Assembly: GCA_028023455.1 (NCBI GenBank)
Contig: JAQFVV010000157.1
Location: 744,001-808,000 of the forward strand
DNA length: 64,000 nucleotides
From: Epiperipatus broadwayi
Taxonomy: Eukaryota > Onychophora > Udeonychophora > Euonychophora > Peripatidae
Direction: 5' to 3'
Shown: positions 1-11,859 of the stretch, piece by piece
How the letters are laid out: the number at the start of each line of letters is the position of its first letter
How positions within the stretch are numbered: position 1 is the stretch's first letter
Translations under genes and position numbers: made by a program
The notes under the pieces: generated by a model
The model's database searches: none
Seen by the model: only the letters and a program-made list of their open reading frames with translations
What the model was told of the DNA's origin: nothing

Positions 1-3000
1 CACATTTCATTATACATGAATTTTGATGCAATGATAAAGTCTCTGTTTTTTACTTTCCTAATAATGTTCATGAAAAGACTGACTGGTTCAGGGACAGGCA
101 CTGTGAACAATAGCTTACATCTGACATTCCATATAGCATGTACAATAAAGATGGAAAGTCTAATAATAGGAAACTGTTTAGTTTGTAAGGCTTCCCTTAT
201 AGACATGATTTTGTAGTAATCCACCCTTAAGTTTTGGTATATGGCTAAATTTATTTTATTGAGCCCAGGGCATGAGTATATTATATGGTTGAATGACTCT
301 TCTTGCCTTTTACATATTTGACAAAAAGGGTCTATCTTATTGTAGAATCTTTTGAAATGAAGGAATTTATTTGTGGGCATGGCTTCTAAGTTTATTTTAA
401 TAATGAGATTAAGGTATTTAGGCTCAAGAGTGAGAAATTTAAAAATTGTTGTTAATTTGTAGTTGGTGAAGCCAAGATTTGGAGCAATTGTGGGATAATT
501 CAGATTAATTATACTGTACGCCTTCCAGATGGTAATTTTTGATTTTTGTAATTTTTGATCTATAGTTAAATGCTGGTTAAGCGTCCAGAGCAGTTGATCC
601 AGCCAGCACATTTTACAAGGCGGAGGATGGTCTGTAGGTTGAATTGAATCACTGAAAGTTATTGATTCATGTTTTTTCATCAGATTAATAATTAATGTAA
701 AAGATTTTTGAAAAATAATTGCATCAATGGAGTGGAAGGACATCCCATTGTATCTACGATGTACTTGCATTCTGGACATGCTAATTGATGTGGTGCTGTC
801 CTTCCAGAAAAGTTTGGAGCATAAGCTGTTAATCTTTTTGGAAAAGGCTTTTGAAATGGTAATGATCGTCAGATAGTATGCAATTCTCGACATGACTTTC
901 ATGTTGAGAAGTGCCACCTTTCCTTGTAATGACAAATATACTTTCGAGAGAGTTTGAATTATTTTAGAGGTAGAATCTATTAGAGTATTTTGTATCTGTC
1001 TTGACATTGATGATTGAGAAAGGTAAATAGGAAAGCCCAGAAATTCTTGTGGCTTGGCGAGAAATCTTGAGGTTATTGTTTTTCCCGAAAGAATTTTCCA
1101 CGAAGAGGATTTCTTGGGGTTGAATTTAAGATGAGATGACAATGAGAAATTGTCTATTATTTGGTAGAGCTTTGGTAGGAATTTTTGGGATGGAAGAATA
1201 ACCAAGATATCATCCATATATGCGAATACCTTGAGTGATCTCTTAATTCTGGGTATGTATATTCCTGGGAATGAATTTTCTATGTTTTTTAGAAGCGGAT
1301 TTAAATAACAGATGAACAGCAGGGTGCTGAGTGGGGAACCTTGTGGAATGGAAATATCAGGTTGGAAACCGTTAGTTATAGCATCCATTCAAGGCGATGT
1401 GAATTTGTCTTTTGTTAAGCAGATTTTTTATGATCTGGGTAATTTGAGAGGGAATGTTGATTTCACTTAATAGAGCAAGAAGTTTGAGAATATTGACAGA
1501 GTCAAACACCTCTGATATGTCGAGTTGAATTGCAATAGGCTTGGACATTTGCTTGGATCTAACATAATCAAAAAGTGTCCTAACTTCACCAATTGCCATC
1601 AAAGGCGAAGATCCTTTCTTAGCATATTGTGACTGAACAATGTGGTTAAGAATTGCCTGCTGTATTTTTTCCTTTATTACTCATTCAATTACTTTGAGCA
1701 AAATGGGAGTCATGGAGATAGGTCTTATGTTGTTGATATTGGTAGAATCTTTATTTTTCTTTATGTATGGTACTAGTGCTATTGGGTACAGATTGGGTAT
1801 TTGTCTTTTCCCAGTAGCAAGGTGGTCTACCATACCCATCATAATCGGGATTGCAAAATTACTAAGGTGTGATATTAGGAAATTTTGATATGGCATGCAT
1901 CCCTGGATGAACACTGACTGGAAGAGCAGAAAGTCTGTCCTGCAGATCAGAATATGTAATTCCATGGTTAATAGCATCAGTGTGAGTCTGCCATTACATT
2001 TGGTTGTAGTTTGGTTATTTTGTAGACGGTTTTTAAAGTGCTGACTTATGTATTCAATCATACATGCACCGGATATGCTGCTTCTATCTATTACCAGTGA
2101 TGTAAGTGTAAGCAGTTTTTTTGATAGCACCCTTCACCCACCGCAGATAACTTCTGGTCCAGCAATGCTGGGCTGTGAGATAATTTTGTGCTCGTTTGAT
2201 GGAAATGTATTTGGCGATGGCAACCTGCTTAACGTTATATTGATGTTTAAGTTCCAAAAGCTGAGCTGTATGTTCCGGTTCAGCATGGCAGCCTTTTATT
2301 TTTAGATGAATATCATCTAGTTCTTTAATCAGAGTCGATGGGCCTTTTCTTTTTTTGGGAAGTGTGCAATCAAAGTTTGTAAAATTCCAATGAATGCAAA
2401 CTAAGCCTCTTCAGGGGGTCTGTTTAACAGGTCAATCTTATGGAAAAGAATGTATGCTTCGGAAGCAATAGTTTCCGTGATTGATGCTTTAGTTAGGAAT
2501 CTGAGTGAATGGTTAAGATTGAATGTAGCATAGTTGCTAAGCTGTATGGTTGAAGTAATAGCATGATGGTCTGAGAAGGCAACTGGTTGAAGCATGATCT
2601 CCAGACCATGGTGTAGTTCAGCTGTATAGAAAACCAAATCTATCAGTGTTTGATATCTATGTGTGTAGAATGAATAGGCATTTTGTGGAAGAAATCCACG
2701 GCCATTTATAAATTTTCTATTTAGCAAGTGGAGGTATTTAAAAGTAAATTGGTCATATGACATGTTGAAATCTCCCATGAGAATGGTTGGTGCACTATTG
2801 TTGGCAGTCACAATGTTAATTGTGTTAATGATTCAGATGAAATTGGAGTGGTTGTTTGGGGAGTATATGTAAATTGCATTAATGTTACTACTTCCATATG
2901 TCAGTTGATGCTTATAATGTTCTTGTCCTGATATGTAATTTTGAATTTATTTGGGGGATGCTTGTCATTAATAAGAACACCAATTCCCTCTGAAGCAGTG

Positions 3001-3203
3001 AGGTTAATTGAAAGGTATGCATAACCAAGTTTACTAAGCTTGGAAATGATGTGAGGATTGGAGTTCACATGAAATTTAGTTTCTCCAAAGAACATGATGT
3101 GAGGAGAAGAGGAGAGGAACCAATGTTTAATTGCCTGAACTTGAAGCATAGAATTGATTCTTCTTATATTAACCCCAATAATAAGGCAAAATAAATTAGA
3201 CAT
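1..3203 (-). pseudogene. LINE ORF2 (endonuclease-reverse transcriptase), Tx1/L1-like, partial
   Basis: This is a retrotransposon ORF2 read right to left. It starts at ATG 3201-3203 (MSNLFCLIIG) and leaves the window at base 1. The N-terminus is an AP-endonuclease: FFGETKF, then MGDFNM near 2765 and SDHHAI near 2570. The reverse transcriptase follows, with IALVPYIKKN near 1770, DISEVFDS near 1500, IPQGSPLS near 1340 and the catalytic YMDD at 1209-1220. Near 320-260 is a CX2C...HX4C zinc knuckle (CQICKR...HIIYSC), typical of L1/Tx1 proteins. Lesions are few: a frameshift near 2902, a stop near 2838, a stop at about 2401, a stop at 1681-1683 and a frameshift near 1383. From about 1380 to the left edge the frame is fully open. 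The clade assignment is inference; the LINE call is secure. It is a fairly young but dead copy, on the strand opposite the host gene. Confidence 0.9.
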
Positions 3204-3600
3204 TAATGGATAATGAATTGGATTCTACCGCTAGATGATGGATTTCCAGGTGAATAATGACAGGGTGCGGATGAAGCGGGTCATCCATAACATCTTTGTT
3301 ATTTTCTTCTAACTTCTCTTTTTATTGTTTTCTTCTAACTTTTCATTCAAAGATTTATAATTTTCTGTTAAAGATTTAGTGTTTTCTTCTAACTTTTCAT
3401 TCATTTTCATTAGCAACGCATATATATCATTCAAATTTTTCTCTTTTCCAACATTAATGATTTACTTTTCACCTTCTACCTTAAGTAGAGTACTTTCTCC
3501 TATCCTTTCATCTTTCATAAGATCACATTTTTCTTCTTCCATTCCTACTTCCATCTCCAACATCTCTTTAAGATCCAGTTCTTGAACAGAAGAAAGGTTT
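3196..3600 (-). pseudogene. LINE ORF1 C-terminal remnant (coiled coil)
   Basis: The same strand immediately upstream of ORF2 encodes a Glu/Lys/Asn-rich, heptad-like stretch (NEKLEENTKSLTENYKSLNE and variants). It is followed by DVMDDPLHPHPVIIHLEI and ends ...LSINV with TAA at 3196-3198. The ORF2 ATG (3201-3203) lies inside this end, so the two frames overlap by 8 bases, a common ORF1/ORF2 arrangement in LINEs. The frame is broken at least once near 3320. A coiled coil fits the trimerising ORF1p of L1-like elements, but no RNA-binding domain was recognised. The upstream limit is uncertain because the sequence grades into ordinary AT-rich DNA near 3600-3650. Confidence 0.6.
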
Positions 3601-3659
3601 TTTTTGTTTTCAATTCTATATATCTCAAATTCTTTTTCTAAACTAAAAGCAATATATTA

Positions 3660-6130
3660 ATTTTTTGAGAATAAATTCAATTTCATTAAAAAAAAAAAAT
3701 CTCTACTAGGCTATTTTCAACACTCACTAATTCCCTAAAATAACTTATTAAATCAATTATATCCTTCTATTATATTTATTATTATATTCTGCAAAATTAT
3801 ATTCTACAAAATTGCATATTTTCTTTTTCCTCCATCATCATCACAAACACCACATTAACTGATAATGCATAAACTATGTCTATTTTTTTAAGATTTATCT
3901 AATGATCACATAGCCATATTACACTGTACTTTAATTAATGTTCTATCAAGGATCAAATTCCCAAAGTAACGCATTAGGCCTTTTCCTATTTAAGTAAATC
4001 ATTATAATCGATGATTAGTCAAGACATGCATACGGGCATCAAAAGGATGTATGTATAACCTGTACTCTGTCAATAGGACGATGACCCCTAGAAACTATGA
4101 CAAATCTCTAAATTAGGCTATACGGCTATTTTATCTAGGTACAATTTGATACTCCTAATTCAAAATTATATTTAATTTATATTAGCAATTATGAGACCCA
4201 CTTATACAAGATCATATACCTTTAACATTAAACAAATGGCATAAGCATACCAAGATAATCCCTTCTTATTTCTAACAATAATATTAAAATAAATATAATA
4301 AAACATTTATAATCATTAACCTTAAGTTAAATTAATGAATATGATTAAACTCATTCTATTGTATATTTATCCTTTATTATTATTACTTTAATAAGTTTAA
4401 AATTAATAATAACCATAATAATATTATACTAAGGAGATCTCAGGATTATCATTGATTTTTGATTCACTATTTATTCCACTTGTAGTTTTACTTAAATCTG
4501 TAGATAGTGTCTTAATTAAGAAAAGACTCATAATCTTAATCTATAATTAAAATTATATTACTACTTTATATTATGTTCTCAAATATTTAATAATAACTAA
4601 CTATTGTTATATAACTTGTAATTATAATTTATAACTCCAAATAATAAGTAATTTACACTCTGATTTTTTATGAATAAATATAATTCTAATAAATTTGCAA
4701 TATATTTTATCAATGATGTATGTGATCAAGGCAACTTGCATTAATTTAAGATCCCATTTAAGAAATGTTTCCCAAATAATTGTTATACAATTTCTTGTAC
4801 TGAATTATTTTCTCATTCAAATCTCAAATATGTTTTTGTTAATGAGTGAGTATATTACAATTAAGACTCTTTGAAGATGGTGTAGTGATGATGATCCAAA
4901 TAAAAGAAATGCAACTTTAAATAGTTAGTTTAACTTTTAAACATTAATTTTACTAATATTATCTACAAGCTCTTTCAATAATTATTTTAAACTACTAAGT
5001 AACTTAATAAATAACAATATTAATATTATATAACAATATAATACAATAACATATATAAATATTTGAACATTTCTATCCCCCTTAATTACAATTAGATATT
5101 AAAAATTAAAAACTCCCTTCTCATAAAATATGGTGGTATTGTTATATTTAACTTTATTTCTAATATAACAAAATCATGTATTAATTAAATAATCATTCCC
5201 GTTTTTTATGGATTTGATTTACACTCATTACCCCTTATAGATAATGCTTCAAAATGTAAGAAGATTTAAAATATGGGTTATTGTTTTATTTCTTAACTAA
5301 AATAATCTCATTGTAAAATTATGAATTATTACATATTTATCTGTTTTTATATTTTATGACATTCACCATTTGATTTCTCTTTTTACTTTGCACTGAGAAG
5401 ATAGTAATACATACTTATGAAATCATTAATTTGTTTGTTGAAATCACACTCAATTTTTCTGTTACCTTATTAAACTCTATAATGGAATACAAAAGATGAA
5501 ACTTTTATACTATACTTTCTCAAATGTGACAACTTATCTCCTCCCGAACTAATTTCAATTTACAATTTAGGATGCTATACTAAAGGTTAATAGGCCTCTC
5601 TTTGATACACCCTAAAAATAAATCCTTATCTTTATTTTATCTAAACATCTTAGTTATTACCTTTCTATTTCCAATGTATACCTGTTTCATACATTTCTTA
5701 TAAATAATAGCCTATAAAGAATTATAAACTAGAATTAGTTATGACTCTATTACAATTACATTAAAGCATTAATAGTTAAACATAACATCAAACTTTAAAT
5801 ATCATATATATTCGAACACTGACATATATCTTCATATAATACACATGTAACTACTTTTATGTGTATATTTCACTAGCTCATTATTTATATTCATTTATTC
5901 TAATTATCTAACAATCAAAACTTTAAACAATTAAATATATAGATAAATCAAATTAATTAATTTTTTTATCTACTGACTTATCCATCCATTATTGATAACG
6001 ATTATTTTAAAGTATAAAATTAAACTATATACACATATATTACAAGTTTTTTTATTTTAAAAAATACAAGTTCATCTTCAAAAAATTAATCATTAATGGT
6101 ATTCCAATCGTTTCTTCAGACTAGTTATGC
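3660..6130. other. AT-rich stretch without recognised features
   Basis: No open frame of note, repeat pair or RNA gene is seen on either strand. It is ordinary AT-rich intergenic or intronic DNA with short poly-A and poly-T runs. Confidence 0.6.
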
Positions 6131-6134
6131 ATCA

Positions 6135-6350
6135 ACATTCCTCTCGCTTGTGCTCCTTTTGTTCTCATAAGAAAATCATAAACTTCTACAATTCCAATGT
6201 AAACAGATTATTGACAATTTCTCGGAGTTTTTTTTTTTTGTGACATTCCTCTCGCTTCTGCTTCTTTTGTTCTCATAAGAAAATCATAAACTTCTACAAT
6301 TCCCATGTAAACAGATTATTGAGAATTTCTCGGGTTTTTTTTTTTTTGTG
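6135..6350. repeat. Tandem duplication, 108-bp unit, two copies
   Basis: Unit 1 starts at 6135 and unit 2 at 6243, both with ACATTCCTCTCGCTT. They differ at only a few positions, for example GTGCTCC versus CTGCTTC. Each unit ends in a poly-T run of about 12-14 bases followed by GTGACA. High identity suggests a recent duplication; the poly-T boundary may have promoted slippage. No coding content is seen. Confidence 0.85.
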
Positions 6351-6354
6351 ACAA

Positions 6355-7415
6355 TCAAAGATTATCTTGAACTTGCATACTGTATTTTATTCAGATACTT
6401 CTCACATTTATTATGATATCCATATTCACCGGTCTACTACTATAATTCAGTCATCTCATTATTTCTTATGTACTCTTTGTCAATGTTATCATTTAAAATA
6501 GAGCATTTTACATTTCTTTAAATATAAACAGTCATTATCTTCAATATACATTTTATATTCTCAAATAAGCTAATATTTATTCCATTAATTTATTCAACTC
6601 TTTCTCCCATACATATTTATTCTTTATTAGTTGTCTTTAGTAATTATTTAATTATTTACACTTATCTTATTTTTTCATTTACAGTTTAACTAATAAATAA
6701 TTCTTTCATTTTCCATGCAGACCACTATGATTTATTACAAGTATAAATATAATCTTCATTTAAAATTTTTCTTTTGTATTTCCCTTGTATTACATCCATA
6801 CATCCTTCTAAATTTTAATCTTTCATTTACCATATATATAACTCATCATAAAATTTTATTATATATGAGTTATACTAAAACTAATGACGATCTATTTATA
6901 TCTTTTATACCATTGAAATTTTCATTCAGCTACACTTTATATGTTCTTTTTTAATACTAGGAACACTTTTCCATACGCACATATTTCCATTATTATTCAT
7001 TACTAATTTAGTTTTAATTATCCTTAAAAATTTATACTTAACTCTGTCAGGAATACTTTTCTTTTTATTTATCCATTGATTCCAACTTAGTCCAATTAGT
7101 GTGATAGCCACACATAAATATTTCATCTTGCTTATTAATTAAATTATGTATTAAACTAATACTTAGTGTTTTCCTTGAGTTCACTTACTTTACAGTACTT
7201 TGTTGTAAATTTACCATTTTTTCCTTTCATTCCTTCAATATTTTTTTCTAATATAATGACTCTTAAGATATTTTCCAAAAACTATTAAATTGTTGAGTTC
7301 ATCAGTAGAGACTTAACTTTCTTTTACTCCTACATTTTAACAAAAATTTTATATATAGTTTTAAATTCTTAAGTAGTTCATAATCAATTACTTTTTTAAA
7401 AAAAATAAGAAAATT
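6355..7415. other. AT-rich stretch without recognised features
   Basis: Small open frames at 6715-6954 (+) and 6926-7126 (-) have no recognisable domain and look like chance frames in AT-rich DNA. Confidence 0.55.
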
Positions 7416-7419
7416 TAAA

Positions 7420-7643
7420 ATATTGCTTTTAATAACTTCTTTCATATACACTTTAATACAATAATTTTTTTAATAAAACTTTATTTTCCTGACAGTTTCT
7501 ACTGTCCAGCAGTCTTCATCAGAGCTTTCTCAAACTTCCTCTGCTAGGAGATGAACAATTGAAACTGTCAGGAAAATAAAGAAGTTTTATTAAAAAATTT
7601 TTTTGCATTAAAGTGTATATGAAAGAAGTTATTATAAGCAATA
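7420..7643. repeat. Long inverted repeat (hairpin element) with hammerhead-like core
   Basis: The left arm, 7420-7499, and right arm, 7562-7643, are about 80 bp each and roughly 90% identical as reverse complements. Both run from ATATTGCTT...ATAACTTCTTTC inward to CCTGACAGTTT. The 62-bp centre, read on the - strand, contains CTGATGA (7516-7522), then a small ACTG/CAGT hairpin, then GAAAC (7495-7499) and TGTCAGG. That order matches a hammerhead ribozyme core (CUGANGA, stem II, GAAA). Such motifs are known in Penelope-like elements, which are abundant here. No stem III was identified, so ribozyme activity is not established. Confidence 0.75.
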
Positions 7644-7649
7644 TATATG

Positions 7650-8335
7650 AATATATGAAGAAATGCAAAGAAAGTAAAGGAGAAGAATAAGAGTATATAC
7701 TTCTAATAATAAGATTTAAAATAATTTAAGCAGAGACAAACCAAGTTAATTTTTTCTCCGATCTGTTATCTTTTTTATATCTTAATTTTCCCTCCGATTT
7801 TTTTTCTCTTAAAACATTGTCTGCTGTCTGTTAATTTATTCCAAATTGCACTCTCCCATTGGTTAATTCTTCTACTCACTAGTTACATGTAGTTTAACTA
7901 TTTTTAAAACAAATATATCTTTAAAATATTTACTAGTAATTAAAAAAACAATACCTTTTATGAACTTAATAAAACTATAATTTAAATCATTTTAATTTTA
8001 TTTTTATACAGACTAAATCCAAGATTAAATTATAATTCTTTTATCATAATATTGATAAAATAAATATTAATTATTTATTATTATTTTTTTAAAGTAAATT
8101 AAAATTTCACTGGAAATAGTCATTGCTTTATAATATTAGATGTGCACAGATATGATTATCTATCTATATAACACATTTTTATTTAGAAGATTAGATTTGA
8201 ATTTCACTATAATTTTAAATATTATCAAATGATTACTTATCAAATATTATTATTATTTTATATTTTACTATTTTATCTTTTATATACTTTTGAAAATAAA
8301 TATTTTACTCAGGCTTTATAGCATTTATATTTAAA
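7650..8335. other. AT-rich stretch without recognised features
   Basis: Nothing recognisable on either strand. Confidence 0.55.
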
Positions 8336-8339
8336 TTAA

Positions 8340-8830
8340 CTAATCTCAGGTTCAAACCCTAATCCAATTAAATGACATTTATTTTTTTTAGTTTAATAAA
8401 CAAATATTTTTGACTTTATATAATTTAGTATTATAAACTTTAAAATTTATTTCCAATTTATTTTCTGATTGAGTGTACCAATAAAAAGGGCACAATATAT
8501 ATTGTATCGGGTCGAACCGCTGAAACCACTTACTTATACGTATATATAAGTTTTGGCCGGTTTCAAACTCCTTCATAATACATTTATAATCTTATAAATG
8601 TTACATGAACGAACCGGCACATTCGAGCAAAATGGGAGATCTTATTGATAGCTTTAACTATCAACAATGGCCCATCTCGGCTGCTAGATTCAAACCCCTA
8701 TTATCCAAATACTTTATTTGTTTCGGGGTAAACCCCGGGGCACCAGCTAGTCTGATGACTAACATATTTGGGCAGTAGGCTCATAATCCAGCGCTCGAAA
8801 CATTCCCTAAAACTAGCTCAGTCTAATTTT
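8340..8830 (+). other. GC-richer patch with tRNA-like (pol III B-box) motifs
   Basis: Several motifs on the + strand resemble the tRNA T-arm/B box GGTTCRANNCC: GGTTCAAACCC near 8350 (exact), GGGTCGAACCG near 8513, GGTTTCAAACTCC near 8557, AGATTCAAACCCC near 8687 and GCTCGAAAC near 8794. Just before the last is GGGCAGTAGG followed by CTCATAATC, which looks like the D-arm and anticodon loop of elongator tRNA-Met with the sequence between them missing. The patch is GC-richer than its surroundings. The simplest reading is one or more decayed tRNA-derived SINEs. No intact cloverleaf is present and the boundaries are approximate. Confidence 0.4.
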
Positions 8831-8834
8831 AATT

Positions 8835-9180
8835 CAATAACAAAATTATACAAAATGAGTGGTGGAAAGAATTAATAAAAGGTTGGTAAAAAGAATTGAC
8901 CGACAAATAAAGTTTAAGTTTAAAGACATTTTATTTTAATTAATATTAATTAAGTTTAAAGATAATTTATTACCCACCATTAACTGACCAAATTTAAACA
9001 TCTTTATAAATCTAATTAACACACACACATTTTTAAAGTAACACATTATAACATATAACTGGTGAAAAGCATAAATATGTGACATCGTTAAATTATCTCA
9101 CATTCACACACACGCACATCAATAGTTCATTTTATGCATGCTTAAGAGTTCAAATTACTTTACTCGGTAGGATTGACGAA
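8835..9180. other. AT-rich stretch without recognised features
   Basis: Only short CA-rich runs near 9020 and 9108; nothing else supported. Confidence 0.5.
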
Positions 9181-9183
9181 TTA

Positions 9184-9759
9184 CAGCGGTGGCTACTACG
9201 TATAAATGATAATAAATAAATGTTTATCTAGGATTTTTGGAACGTGGCTATTGCTTGTTGTTGGCTACTTCTGCTGCTTCTGATGGATTATATCTAACCG
9301 GTTAGATTTGGACATTTCTTGAAGAGATTTTATGCGAATCCATTGGTTTTATCCTTGAAGACAGTTGAACATTTGACGGAGGATTTCTGAGTTGTTATGC
9401 AGACATTATTTCACAGGCAGGTTTTGATGATCTTGTTGGACAAAAAGGCTGAAGCACGAGCATATATTTCCAAAAGCTGCTCAACAATGCATTTAGTTTC
9501 TGAATATATAATAGAAACTGCACTGTTATCTGAACGGAAACAAGACTGTCACTGCAAACTAGACTGAAAAAAACTCCGATAAAAATCTGGCTATTTATAT
9601 CTGCAAAGTGTTTTTGTTTTAATATCCTCCGGCAAATGTGTGTTGTCGAAATTTCTTTAGTAATTAATCCTATGACAACGTGTTTTTGAAGATTGTTTAA
9701 TTAGTAGTAGCTTTCATAAACATGTTGTCTTTATATCTTTAATTAGTAGCCCACCGCTG
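9184..9759. mobile_element. Non-autonomous DNA element with CAGCGGTGG termini (hAT-like)
   Basis: The left end, CAGCGGTGGCTACTA, at 9184 matches the reverse complement of the right end, CAGCGGTGGGCTACTA, ending at 9759, with one gap over 16 bases. The 576-bp interior is GC-richer than the flanks and has no open frame. Ends beginning CAG(C/G)G are typical of hAT elements, but the 8 flanking bases (ACGAATTA and GTGTGGTT) do not match, so no target duplication is visible. Either the copy is old or the true ends differ. Confidence 0.5.
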
Positions 9760-9764
9760 GTGTG

Positions 9765-11765
9765 GTTTTTTAAAATCTTTATTTAACTTAATAGCCATCA
9801 CTGTGTTTTCCAAATATAATTTCTTTTTTAACTTTCATTTATATATATATATTTTAATATTATTCTAACACGCATACATTTAGTTTTATTCGCACGCACA
9901 TATATAATTTATTATAATAAACTGGGATGAAAAGAGATTTATATTATTATTTTTTTATTATTATTTACTTTTAGGAATACTAATTAGGAAAAACTTTACT
10001 TCCTTTTATAAAACATTTAGTTTAACTTTAATAAAAACCCCTTCCCACTTTTAATCAATTATTTTTCAACTTTTATTTCAATTCTTTTATGGAAGATTTA
10101 TTTTATTTTAATAATTTTTTTAGACAAAATTATTTTATATACATGTGCCAAATTGGCCTTGGCACAATATATATGCTATTATTGCTAATTTATATAAAAT
10201 TTAAATATGAAAATTAATTAGGGAGGATAGACCATTTTTTGAGAGGGGAATGCATGATTCTTTTCTATTGATAAATACTTATATTCATTGTTTTTTTTAT
10301 ATATAGATTTTTTGAAAGAGACTAGAAATTAAATTTGCTTAAGTTATTTTAATTTATCTTAATATTAAAGTAATTTCTTAAATTATGCATATGTTTTGTT
10401 AAGTTAGTTAATATTCTAGTTAAAGTATGAAAATTTATATATATTTTTAATAAATAACTTTGTTTATTTAATTGCGTTGATTAAATTTAAATTGGGGGGT
10501 TCTATTTATTTTTAAATGATATAAAATAACAGTAAAGTAAATATTTCAAAGTATTTTATAAATGGTGCAGTTCCTAGGGTTGAAAAAAATGTAGGGATTA
10601 CTGTTTTTGCTGGAGTTTTATTTCTCAGTATGAGCATATTAATTCATAATCTTTAGATTTTAAGAATCTTAGAATTGGTATATAGATAGTTGAACAAAAA
10701 TTTTTTTTTAGTAATGAATAAGAGGTTAATTATTGTAGACTTTTATAAAGAAGATGAATAAATTGTTGAAGGATGTCAACTTTATTATTCTGATGATAAA
10801 AGCAGATTTAGTTGAATAGGTATTGGCTTAGGACTAAGAATTAGAAAATTTTATAAGTCATAATCTTACAAAGGCTAGATTGGAGATAATGAATATTGTT
10901 CCAAGAGATATAGTAATTATACAGATGGATAAACTTTCAAGCCTAATGATAATATGGAGATCATGTTATAGAGAAATTGAAAAAGTAATAAAAAATGAAA
11001 TCAAAATATATTGGATAATGGTAAGAGATTAAAATGGTATATAAGAGAAGAGGAGATTAAAAATTATGGATTTGAGATATTAAATAAGATTAATGAAATG
11101 CAGATACATTTTTAAACATAGGGTAAGAGTCAATATACAATTTAAAAATTCGGGATGAATTTATATATGAAAAGGTCCAAGTGATAACAGATTTTATTTT
11201 GATTTTATATTAATTTAGAATACTGTAGGAACAACTTGAAAAATGCATGTACACATTGTAAAGTTCTACTGGTTTTAATTACAATTTAATATTGATAAAA
11301 ATTAAATTTAAAAGTATAAGAAGCTTTAAATTAAAACAGAACAAAACAGCAACAAATCGATTAAAGGAAGCTATAAGGAACATTATTTAAGAAAATCTTT
11401 AGAAGTTTCAGCATAAATATTTAGATTTTAAGAAGTGTAAATGAATTAAGAAAAATCATTAAATTAACAATAAAAAATGATAAAATATGTATATTGAAGA
11501 AAGTAGAAATATATATAAGCAAGTTTTACAGAGATTAAAGAGTTGTCATGTGATTAGAAAAAGAATTTAGAAATATAGAGGAATAGTGAAAAAAAAAAAA
11601 AAGATGAGTTGGGAGCTAGATTTTATTTAATATATATTAGAATAAAGCTATTTGGGAAATAAAAGCAAGGCCACAAGGAAGTACAATTAAAATGAAGAGC
11701 ATATATTATTAGTATAAATAATATTTAAATGGTTTATATAATAGAAATAATAAGAATTCATCTTT
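9765..11765. other. AT-rich stretch, no supported gene
   Basis: No domain could be assigned. From about 10570 the + strand becomes A/G-rich, like the sense strand of a decayed LINE. It may be the 5' part of the element recognised further right, but no endonuclease motif was found. Confidence 0.45.
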
Positions 11766-11770
11766 TATTA

Positions 11771-11856
11771 ATTAAATTATATAAAAATGAAATAGGTTGA
11801 TTAATAATGGTGGATTAAATTATATAAAAATGAAGTAGGTTGATTAATAATGGATA
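11771..11856. repeat. Tandem duplication, 43-bp unit, two copies
   Basis: The block beginning ATTAAATTATATAAAAATGA at 11771 recurs at 11814 with a single-base difference (AAATAGG versus AAGTAGG). It lies in the A-rich LINE remnant and looks like a local slippage duplication. Confidence 0.85.
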
Positions 11857-11859
11857 AGA

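Noticed and set aside
16-216. + strand frame of 66 codons
   Set aside because: Lies antisense to the open LINE reverse transcriptase frame; a shadow.
1640-2305. + strand frames 1640-1888 and 2048-2305
   Set aside because: Antisense to the LINE ORF2; no domain of their own.
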